Source: a virus | Virus record (IMG/VR): IMGVR_UViG_3300020159_001020 | Location: 1-20,612 of that record | Length of the DNA stretch: 20,612 nucleotides | Strand: one strand, 5' to 3' | Shown: one piece after another, positions 13,523 to 19,910 of the stretch | Layout of the letters: each line of letters opens with the position of its first letter | Position numbering within the stretch: position 1 is the stretch's first letter | Notes under the pieces: model-generated | Seen by the model: only the letters and a program-made list of their open reading frames with translations | The model's database searches: none | Told to the model about the DNA's origin: nothing | Program-made: the position numbers and the translations under genes

Positions 13523-14663
13523 AATATTTTTCCTTGTCTAAGTTTCTATCTAATAGTTCTTTAAAATCATTGTAATTATCTGCTTTTGGAGCACAAAAGC
13601 CACACATGCATAAATCCTTAACACATTGTATAACAGGCATAGATCCGTTGTCAAGTTGCAATTTTACGGTTTCTATAATAGAATGGTAATTTTTTAAATT
13701 ACCAAGAGGTTCTACACGACCGGTTGTACTTGTGCGACAATCTTTGTTGGTATACACCTCGCCATCAACTTGCCGCACAAATAAAAAGAACCAATTTACA
13801 CTACAATACCAGTCTCGAAAACCTTGCTTGTGTACAAAAGATACACAAGATTTTAAATCATTATTCAAACTCAATTTTCTACCACCACAACATGCTCGAC
13901 CTTCATCTATACTTTGCATTTTATCTTTATTAGATACTAAATCTAAATTATTTTTATATTCTTCTTGTTTAGACAGAGGTACAGAGTTTAACCAGAAAGT
14001 TTTTAATCTAGAAAATTGATCAGGCGTGTATGCCCATTGATTATCTAACGGTTTCTCAACATATCGTATTTTGTTGTCTTTACAAAACTCAATAATCTTT
14101 TCTGATTTTGCAAAATAAACTGGATCGTTGTGCATCATAACAACACACTTAAATCGTTTGTTTTGTTCTTTAAGATAAAGAACGTTATCTAAATATTGTT
14201 GTTGTTGCTTAGGTAAAATTTCAGAATGATAGCTAACAGAAAATTCATCTATTAACGGAACAATTTTTGTCCATTGATTACTACCTACTACGCCATTGGT
14301 AGTACAGGTTATTGTTAAGTGCCATCGATCTTTGTATGAATTGTATTTTTCCCCACAAGCCTGTAAAATTTCTACAATATGGGGATGAAATACACTTTCT
14401 CCTCCATATATATTTAAAATTACTTTACGTTGACTTGGCTTTTTATATTGCATATACAAATCAACATACTGATACATAAAATTAATAGTTCGTAAACATT
14501 CCTCCAATGTAGGATGTTTTGTAGAATTGTCGTGTCCGCCGTCGATACCAGTACCGCAATAGCTACAATCTAAATTACATAATTTAGTAACTTCCCAATC
14601 TAATAAAAAACTAGGAACATTAGTTGGATCTAATGCAAAGCCAATTGATTTAACATCACTCAT
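13506..14663 (-). CDS. Radical SAM protein with SPASM-like C-terminal cysteines
   Basis: 385-aa radical SAM enzyme. The [4Fe-4S] site CxxxCxxC is Cys29, Cys33 and Cys36 (KLCNLDCSYC), and YGGES (86-90) is the usual GGE SAM-contact motif. The C-terminal third carries further cysteines: Cys258/259, Cys273, Cys287, Cys309, Cys347, Cys352, Cys354 and Cys357 (ending CVKDLCMCGFC). This resembles SPASM/Twitch auxiliary-cluster domains, which usually act on peptides or proteins. The start overlaps the upstream 270-aa gene by eight bases; the 3' end overlaps uvsX by 17. That wedged position means it is expressed with the recombination genes. Substrate unknown: candidates are the 270-aa partner, a small peptide, a nucleotide or a glycan intermediate. 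Confidence 0.88.
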   Translation of the reverse strand: MSDVKSIGFALDPTNVPSFLLDWEVTKLCNLDCSYCGTGIDGGHDNSTKHPTLEECLRTINFMYQYVDLYMQYKKPSQRKVILNIYGGESVFHPHIVEILQACGEKYNSYKDRWHLTITCTTNGVVGSNQWTKIVPLIDEFSVSYHSEILPKQQQQYLDNVLYLKEQNKRFKCVVMMHNDPVYFAKSEKIIEFCKDNKIRYVEKPLDNQWAYTPDQFSRLKTFWLNSVPLSKQEEYKNNLDLVSNKDKMQSIDEGRACCGGRKLSLNNDLKSCVSFVHKQGFRDWYCSVNWFFLFVRQVDGEVYTNKDCRTSTTGRVEPLGNLKNYHSIIETVKLQLDNGSMPVIQCVKDLCMCGFCAPKADNYNDFKELLDRNLDKEKYYGKTV

Positions 14664-15468
14664 ATTTTACTTCTATACTTTTTAAAAAGCGGTACCGGTC
14701 CAATAACTGCGATACAGCATCTTTATCTTCGATGTAACCTAAAGGTATTTTACCGTGCCCTAATGTTTTGTTAAATCGATCTATGTTATTACGTTCAAAC
14801 CAAGTAACATAATCGTTATCTGCAAAGCAATCAAACTCATCAAACGTTAACATCGATTCGCCGCTGTAATAATGCAAATTTTTTGCACCAGTATAATCAA
14901 TGGATAAATTGTCTTCGTATAAATCAATATATTCTTTGCCCAATTCAACATAATGCAAAAACAAAGTGCCAGCAGGAAACTTAAATTCAAATTCGTTATA
15001 ATCTTCTATAGATAACGGATGTCGTCTATATTGATCTTTATCAAAACTAATATAAAGTGCCGGATGAGTTTCTTTGTTTAGTTCTACACGATGTACAAAA
15101 AAATTTAAATCTCTAATTGCTTGTTTTAATTCTTTGTTAGCAATATTAAACAAACGAGTTGGCTTCCCAAATTCTCCACTTAGTTGTTCAAATTTAACAT
15201 GCAAATAGTTATAGTATTCTTGGGAGGATATATCCTGTATATCAATAAAATCCTTTAGATACTTATTAATAACTAAACAAGAATCTCGCAAACATTTTTT
15301 ACTATAGTTCAATGAATATAAAGTTGCAAACGCTTCATGTTGATTAAATTCACAGTTCTGCAGACACCATATCAATTCACCAACATATTTGCTAACAAAT
15401 TTAGTGTCGTAGAGATGAATATCAAAAGACGCCTCTGCAGAGGCGCCTAATGTTACAACAAGTTTCAT
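14656..15468 (-). CDS. Unknown 270-aa protein paired with the radical SAM enzyme
   Basis: Not recognised. It is soluble, rich in Tyr, Phe, Asp and Asn, without signal peptide or membrane helices. Visible segments include MKLVVTLGASAEASFDIHLY at the start, HPALYISFDKDQYRRHP in the middle, then a beta-rich section FPAGTLFLHYVELGKEYIDL and LHYYSGESMLTFDEFDCFA. Two histidines and acidic residues in the second half could bind metal, but no known motif is complete. It starts two bases after the gene 32 stop and its end overlaps the radical SAM gene by eight bases, so the two are translationally linked. Its first codons contain a GC-rich palindrome acting as a possible terminator of the gene 32 transcript. 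Confidence 0.72.
   Translation of the reverse strand: MKLVVTLGASAEASFDIHLYDTKFVSKYVGELIWCLQNCEFNQHEAFATLYSLNYSKKCLRDSCLVINKYLKDFIDIQDISSQEYYNYLHVKFEQLSGEFGKPTRLFNIANKELKQAIRDLNFFVHRVELNKETHPALYISFDKDQYRRHPLSIEDYNEFEFKFPAGTLFLHYVELGKEYIDLYEDNLSIDYTGAKNLHYYSGESMLTFDEFDCFADNDYVTWFERNNIDRFNKTLGHGKIPLGYIEDKDAVSQLLDRYRFLKSIEVKYE
15424..15445 (-). terminator. Terminator-like hairpin just after gene 32, inside the next gene
   Basis: A perfect 16-base palindrome, CGCCTCTGCAGAGGCG (15430-15445), is followed in leftward transcription by TCTTTT (15429-15424), the layout of an intrinsic terminator. It lies 26-41 bases past the gene 32 stop and inside codons about 8-13 of the 270-aa gene. Partial termination here would give abundant gp32 mRNA and reduced read-through into the radical SAM, uvsX and uvsY genes. 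Confidence 0.55.
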
Positions 15469-15470
15469 TA

Positions 15471-16478
15471 TTACTTGCTACGATTACGAATCATGGCCAA
15501 GATATCCTCGGCCTTTTGACTTGATGGTTTAGCTGCCACTGGTGCTGTTGCAACAGGTGCATCATCTTCATCTGCTTCAAATGGTGCAGGTTGTGCTGCT
15601 ACTGCACCTGAGTTAGGAGCAACGTAACCTTGGGCTGCTGCAGGTGCTGCTTTGGCTGCTGGTGCTGCTTCTGCATCACCACCTTTGCTCTGGAATCCAG
15701 CTGGTTTAAAGTATTGACCCCACTTGTCTGGATCGTATGCTTGACCATCTACACTTGCTTCAAACATTTCTTTGATTACTTTAAGTTCTACTTCGCCTGG
15801 ACGCTTTGGCAAGAAGTCTGACAAGTTGTACAACCCGTGAGCATCAATTGCTGCTTGCTCTTCTGAGGTTAGTGCAGTTTCTTTGCGTGACCATTTGCTT
15901 GTTGAGTAGTCTGCATAACCACCTTTACTTGTTTTAGTAACAGTAAAGTCTAGACCACCTGTGTAGTCTGTTGGCATGCTTTCTAGTTCTGGATCCATCA
16001 GTGCAGCCTTGATCAAGTTAAAGATCTGTGGACTGATAATGAAACGACGAATTGGATTTTCTGGGGTCTTGTCATCACCTAGTGCGTTTTCACGTACAAA
16101 GCCTTGGAACAAGTAAGATTTTTTCTTCCAGTACTTACGACCCATTTCCTCTAGAGCTGGATCTTTAAACCATGTACGCACTTCAGCAAGAATTGGGCAA
16201 GCGTCGCCATACATCTCTACACATGGTACTTGTACTTGAACTGGTTTACTGTCCGACTGACCTTTGATACCAGCAAATGGTAACTTGATCATTAAACGTT
16301 CTACCCAAAAGAAATCATTCTTTGCGTTTGCGTCTGGTAAGAAACGGATTTTACTGCTTGAGCCTTCTGGAATGTTCCAGTGTGCATAGATGGCGTTGTC
16401 GCCTTGTGATTGCCCGCCTTGTCCACGGGTTTCTTGCGCTTGTAGTTTTGCGCGAATTTCTGCTAATGAAGTTGCCAT
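15471..16478 (-). CDS. 32: gp32-like single-stranded DNA-binding protein
   Basis: 335 aa, near T4 gp32 (301). It coats single-stranded DNA in replication, recombination and repair. The N-terminal basic region (MATSLAEIRAKLQAQ, 1-15) corresponds to the cooperativity domain. The core includes KIRFLPDANAKNDFFWVERL and YWKKKSYLFQGFV (about 116-128), typical of T4-like gp32 OB folds. An Ala/Pro-rich linker (around 265-300) leads to an acidic region (FEADEDDAP) and terminal helix AEDILAMIRNR. The zinc-site region keeps only two cysteines (Cys86 and Cys94, the latter in CPIL), where T4 has CPVC and a third cysteine plus His64. The start has AGGAG (16487-16491) eight bases upstream and its own sigma70-type promoter. 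Confidence 0.93.
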   Translation of the reverse strand: MATSLAEIRAKLQAQETRGQGGQSQGDNAIYAHWNIPEGSSSKIRFLPDANAKNDFFWVERLMIKLPFAGIKGQSDSKPVQVQVPCVEMYGDACPILAEVRTWFKDPALEEMGRKYWKKKSYLFQGFVRENALGDDKTPENPIRRFIISPQIFNLIKAALMDPELESMPTDYTGGLDFTVTKTSKGGYADYSTSKWSRKETALTSEEQAAIDAHGLYNLSDFLPKRPGEVELKVIKEMFEASVDGQAYDPDKWGQYFKPAGFQSKGGDAEAAPAAKAAPAAAQGYVAPNSGAVAAQPAPFEADEDDAPVATAPVAAKPSSQKAEDILAMIRNRSK

Positions 16479-16523
16479 AATGTTTTCTCCTATAAGATGG
16501 TCTTAGTATGTGCCTAGATATAC

Positions 16524-16540
16524 AACTGCACCGTGCAATT
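16524..16540. promoter_or_regulatory. Dyad at the gene 32 transcription start (operator candidate)
   Basis: TGCAC-C-GTGCA (16527-16537) is a perfect five-base inverted repeat around one base; pairing resumes one mismatch further out (AA/TT). It directly follows the -10 box at 16538-16543, covering the predicted start. It could be a repressor operator or an RNA hairpin at the 5' end of gene 32 mRNA. Confidence 0.45.
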
Positions 16541-16567
16541 ATATAACATATCTATTTATCAAGTCAA
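16538..16567 (-). promoter_or_regulatory. Sigma70-type promoter of gene 32, with an overlapping late-like motif
   Basis: Reading leftward, TTGACT (16567-16562), an 18-base spacer and TATAAT (16543-16538) give five of six plus six of six consensus bases. The spacer contains GATAAATA (16560-16553), one base from the T4 late element TATAAATA. Both would yield a leader of about 55-70 bases before ATG 16478. Dual early/middle and late transcription is known for T4 gene 32; here it is inferred. Confidence 0.7.
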
Positions 16568-16584
16568 ACAAATATTTAATTTTT

Positions 16585-17349
16585 TTACAAATATGGTAAA
16601 ACAGTCTCAGCAATGGTTGTATAGCCAGAAAAAGTTGGATGCACATCATTCCATTCGTTGATTATTAAATTTATTTTATCTGCATTAATTATGGCTAGTT
16701 CTTTTAGCTCTGTGCCAAATTTGGACATGATGTTTTGATCGGCGTCCAGTTGCAAAAACCATTCTGGGTCGCTGATGTAAGTGTCTTGTTTTAAAGAAGG
16801 TATCAACAATTTACTTGCACTTGTACATACCGGAATTAAATTGGAATAATTAGCAATTGACGGATGTAATTTTGACCACCCACCAATGCATAAGATTTTT
16901 TTATTGAAGGTATTTAATTTTTCATATAGTTCTTGAAAATATTGATCTACAAAATCTTCAATTGATTTATACTCTAATAAATTCTCCACAAAATCATCAT
17001 TAAGAATTTTAAATTGAGTATCGTTACTATGTTCATATTGCTTACCATAATAATATCGTTCTCTAAAAATATCAGTTTGTAAAAAAATTATGCTGTCAAA
17101 CTCTTGCAAATCTATTTTTATTGGTTTGTCTGTTCCTACTCCAAATGTGCATTTAGTTGAATTGTTCCATCGACCTTCTAATCTATCAATCATTAACCAA
17201 TTGCTTCCACCTGCCTTACTGATATTAACAATTTGATGTCCATGATCTTGTAATAAAGATTGTACTCCTTGCCCTGTTGGTCCATAGCTGCCATTTATAT
17301 TAGAAAAAACTCCAATACCCCAACTGTCGCCAATTAATAAAATTTTCAT
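16585..17349 (-). CDS. SGNH/GDSL-type hydrolase
   Basis: 254-aa predicted cytoplasmic SGNH hydrolase. Block I is LLIGDSWGIG with the nucleophile Ser9. Block II is SKAGGSNW with a glycine and Asn50. Block V is NDVHPTFSGY with Asp235 and His237 (D-x-H-P). Block III, normally GxND, is not clear (SIIFLQTDIF). Members remove or transfer acyl groups on sugars, lipids or peptides; no signal peptide is visible, so an intracellular or virion-associated carbohydrate esterase/acyltransferase is most likely. It overlaps the upstream glycosyltransferase-like gene by four bases, supporting a joint glycan role, and ends just upstream of the gene 32 promoter. Confidence 0.82.
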   Translation of the reverse strand: MKILLIGDSWGIGVFSNINGSYGPTGQGVQSLLQDHGHQIVNISKAGGSNWLMIDRLEGRWNNSTKCTFGVGTDKPIKIDLQEFDSIIFLQTDIFRERYYYGKQYEHSNDTQFKILNDDFVENLLEYKSIEDFVDQYFQELYEKLNTFNKKILCIGGWSKLHPSIANYSNLIPVCTSASKLLIPSLKQDTYISDPEWFLQLDADQNIMSKFGTELKELAIINADKINLIINEWNDVHPTFSGYTTIAETVLPYL

Positions 17350-18368
17350 TTGTAAATAAATTTTAAAAAATTTTCTCTATTATGTACTAGTACAGGCATC
17401 ATTTCTTTTTGCAGATCATTGAGTTCTTCGTATGTCAAGTTGGCCAATCTATCAATTTCTTTTTTGATTGCTTCTAATCTTTCATATGAGTTTACTATTG
17501 TGTCATAACTTTCGTCAATCCAAGGTGAGAACGTTTTAAATCCATTTTTTCTTAATAACTCCAAACTATAAGGGCCACTATAAACTAAAAATGGTTTTCC
17601 AATATACAAATTTTTAACAGTTTTTTCTGTTATCCACGCATTGTCAATAATGTGCGATTCACCGACTATTTCTACAAAATATTCTTCGTAAGGTTTTCTA
17701 CTGATACCAACAATGTCCTCATAATTGTAAACACGATTTTCAAAAAGCTTATCATAAATTACTGGTGTATGTTGATTTGCCCAGTCTAGGGATTCAGTAA
17801 AATATTCTTCTAGTTTTTTTTCAACCAACATTCCAGATTCTTGATATGATATAAAAGAGTCATCTTTGTAAAACTTATAAAGATGCTGCATTAATTGTAG
17901 TCTATAAAATGTTCCGCGATTGAACCATACTGCAAATTTTTTAGATAATTGACCTTGTTGCAATTCTATATCTTTTACAGTTTGCCATATAGTGTTGCAC
18001 CAATAATATAAAAAATTATTATTAATTACTGTGGCATTGGGTATTTTTATGTATTCGCGACACATTACATAACAAGTATCTTTGTTTAAATTAAAGCAAT
18101 TGATTACATTTTCAATAATAGGTATTGCACCACAGTATCGAAGTATTGCACCATCTTCTGACAGAAACAAAAATCTACGTCCTTGCCCTGTTTGGTGAAG
18201 TAGGTACAAAAGCTGATCTGGTCCTCGCAAACTGCATTCTCGTACATAGATAGAATCAAAGTTTACTACAACCACATCATCAATTATCATAAACGCATGA
18301 TTACGATCCTCGTGAGATAATTTTGACACTACTTCGTTCCAATAAAATTGTTCTAAGTTATTTGTCAT
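17346..18368 (-). CDS. Putative glycosyltransferase (GT10/fucosyltransferase-like)
   Basis: 340-aa protein. Residues 227-290 hold the informative part: EEYFVEIVGESHI, then AWITEKTVKNLYIGKPFLVY and a GFKTFSPWIDESYD segment. The E-x-x-x-x-x-x-x-x-T-E-K-x-x-x-x-L-x-x-G-x-P pattern matches the donor-binding end of GT10 (alpha-1,3-fucosyltransferase) and related families, in which TEK precedes the nucleotide-sugar site. The N-terminal half is not recognisable. GT10 membership is therefore probable but not proven. It is translationally coupled to the SGNH hydrolase (ATGA), and a tiny ORF upstream ends on its start codon. Likely substrates are phage virion proteins or host surface glycans. Confidence 0.65.
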   Translation of the reverse strand: MTNNLEQFYWNEVVSKLSHEDRNHAFMIIDDVVVVNFDSIYVRECSLRGPDQLLYLLHQTGQGRRFLFLSEDGAILRYCGAIPIIENVINCFNLNKDTCYVMCREYIKIPNATVINNNFLYYWCNTIWQTVKDIELQQGQLSKKFAVWFNRGTFYRLQLMQHLYKFYKDDSFISYQESGMLVEKKLEEYFTESLDWANQHTPVIYDKLFENRVYNYEDIVGISRKPYEEYFVEIVGESHIIDNAWITEKTVKNLYIGKPFLVYSGPYSLELLRKNGFKTFSPWIDESYDTIVNSYERLEAIKKEIDRLANLTYEELNDLQKEMMPVLVHNRENFLKFIYK

Positions 18369-18442
18369 AATGTATATTCTAAATTCTGTTCAAGACGGCC
18401 ACAGGCAGGATTGAACCCGCCATATATTATTTCATAACTCAT
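18365..18442 (-). CDS. Possible 25-aa peptide ORF between the 480-aa gene and the glycosyltransferase
   Basis: ATG at 18442 opens a 25-codon frame (MSYEIIYGGFNPACGRLEQN, then LEYTL) whose TGA overlaps the glycosyltransferase ATG (ATGA), the same coupling seen at several other junctions here. This makes it more than a random frame, and it fills an 81-base gap in a genome that otherwise has almost none. There is no visible Shine-Dalgarno. The same bases contain a hairpin resembling a tRNA T arm, so a noncoding explanation competes with a coding one. Confidence 0.35.
   Translation of the reverse strand: MSYEIIYGGFNPACGRLEQNLEYTL
18404..18421 (-). other. Hairpin resembling a tRNA T arm
   Basis: The - strand reads GGCGGG, TTCAAT, CCTGCC: six base pairs (one G-U) closed over a TTCAAT loop, followed by TGTGGCC, which resembles an acceptor 3' strand. 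A genuine T loop has seven bases; here it has six, and no matching D arm, anticodon arm or acceptor 5' strand is evident upstream. It may be a decayed tRNA end or a coincidental hairpin. No T-run follows, so it is not a good terminator. Confidence 0.4.
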
Positions 18443-18449
18443 TGATGGT

Positions 18450-19892
18450 TTATAGACCAGCTAGCTTACGAATTGACCGCAAATCTTCCGATACCACTGG
18501 TTCATCCATTGCGGATGCACCGTATGATTGTGGGTCGGGTGTTGGTTGTGGCGGCATTGGCTCAGTTGGTTGAGCTTGTGATTGCATTACTTGTATAATT
18601 AAATTAGCCAATGCAGTTTCACCATTGGATGCTAACCAGCCGGCAATTGTACGTCTAGAATCTGCATCCGGGCCTTGTTGTAACGATTGTTTTTGCAACG
18701 CTGAATATAATTCTTCGTTGTTTAGGAAATTTATGCCTCTAATTGCACCAATGGCATCTGAACCATCAATACCAACTGCAATAGGAGTTTGGACCAATCT
18801 TTGTAAATCTTCTTCGTCATGGTCATCGGAGTCTGAATCCCAAGTTTCCTCAGTAATTTCATTTGCCCACGATTCAAATTCTACAGACATTGGTGTGTCT
18901 GTTTTTTGTCTATTTTTATATGCACGATACACATACGGTAATGCTTCTGTAAATCTATCGTCGTAAATCTTTTTAACAAAACGTTCTCTGAGAGAATCTA
19001 CATCAACTTCCTCGTCAACATTGTCATATGCTCCGCCGCACATGTCTATCAATAGATCGTGTCCTTTGCGACCTTGAAAACGTTTTAAATGATCGCGAAC
19101 TTCGTTATAGCGATGCATTGCTGCTTCGACCATGCCGGTTGTTTCTTGATCTTCAAATGTTCTGTTGCGCATGCTACGTACAAAATGTCGCATGCTGGCC
19201 ATTTCTTTGACCATTTCGTTTATTATTGCTGAACCTTCGTCATCCATGCGACCGCCATGACGTAAATGGTTAGCAGTAGCACGAGCACCGTGTAAATTAG
19301 TATGTGGTAATAAGAAACGTTCACCCAATGGTGTTTCAACAAATACGTGTTCAATTTGACGTCCACGAGCACCATGACTTTCCAAATTGATTTGATCTTT
19401 GTGTTTAATAATTAGTTTATGTGTGCCAACATCGCCGTAACTAACACGACGGTTATTGCCGTGGCCATATAATCGACTTTCAGCAATAGCTAATTCATCT
19501 TTATCGTATGTGCTGTCTGCTTTGCTTTGCTGTTTCAAATCTTTTAAATCTAAGTTACTACGATTGATATCTCTAACATCAAATGCCAACATGTTTCTAC
19601 GGGCAAATTTACGTAGATTACGCAAGAATAGATACCATTCTGCTTCTTGTTCTTCATCCAACGCATTGGTAATATTGGAACTAAAATAAATTTTTAAACT
19701 GTCTTCATCAACTAGACTAATAGTAACATTACCAAAATTTTCACCGTCTTCGCTGACATAGTCAAAGTTAAAAAATCTAGCTTGTGATGGGTCTGTTACT
19801 TTTTGGGCAGTTTCGTCACCGATACTGACTTGATCAAAGCGGGCTCTGATTTTATTAAATAATGAATCTGAAATTTTATCTAGTTCGCGCAT
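18450..19892 (-). CDS. Unknown 480-aa protein next to the terminase, possibly structural
   Basis: Not recognised as a named family. The N-terminal 140 residues look like a mixed alpha/beta domain (MRELDKISDSLFNKIRARFD, later GNVTISLVDEDSLKIYF). Residues 140-240 include a basic, glycine-rich section (RLYGHGNNRRVSYGDVG; ATANHLRHGGRMDDEG). The middle is helical. An acidic stretch (DSDSDDHDEED) lies near 345-355. The C-terminus is Gln/Pro-rich (PTEPMPPQPTPDPQ) and ends with a short helix, SEDLRSIRKLAGL. In T4 the gene after 17 encodes tail sheath, which this does not resemble. Placement in the packaging/morphogenesis end of the cluster suggests a virion or assembly protein, by position only. It starts 18 bases after the terminase stop. 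Confidence 0.75.
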   Translation of the reverse strand: MRELDKISDSLFNKIRARFDQVSIGDETAQKVTDPSQARFFNFDYVSEDGENFGNVTISLVDEDSLKIYFSSNITNALDEEQEAEWYLFLRNLRKFARRNMLAFDVRDINRSNLDLKDLKQQSKADSTYDKDELAIAESRLYGHGNNRRVSYGDVGTHKLIIKHKDQINLESHGARGRQIEHVFVETPLGERFLLPHTNLHGARATANHLRHGGRMDDEGSAIINEMVKEMASMRHFVRSMRNRTFEDQETTGMVEAAMHRYNEVRDHLKRFQGRKGHDLLIDMCGGAYDNVDEEVDVDSLRERFVKKIYDDRFTEALPYVYRAYKNRQKTDTPMSVEFESWANEITEETWDSDSDDHDEEDLQRLVQTPIAVGIDGSDAIGAIRGINFLNNEELYSALQKQSLQQGPDADSRRTIAGWLASNGETALANLIIQVMQSQAQPTEPMPPQPTPDPQSYGASAMDEPVVSEDLRSIRKLAGL

Positions 19893-19910
19893 AATGTATT
19901 ATTTATGATT

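Noticed and set aside
18625-18966. A 113-codon + strand frame inside the 480-aa gene
   Set aside because: It is antisense to an uninterrupted long gene, rich in Ser and Cys, and isolated from any + strand signal.
19900-19907. CATAAATA on the - strand before the 480-aa gene, one base from the late promoter element
   Set aside because: A start a few bases downstream would fall almost on the ATG at 19892, leaving no leader or ribosome-binding site. It was not called as this gene's promoter.
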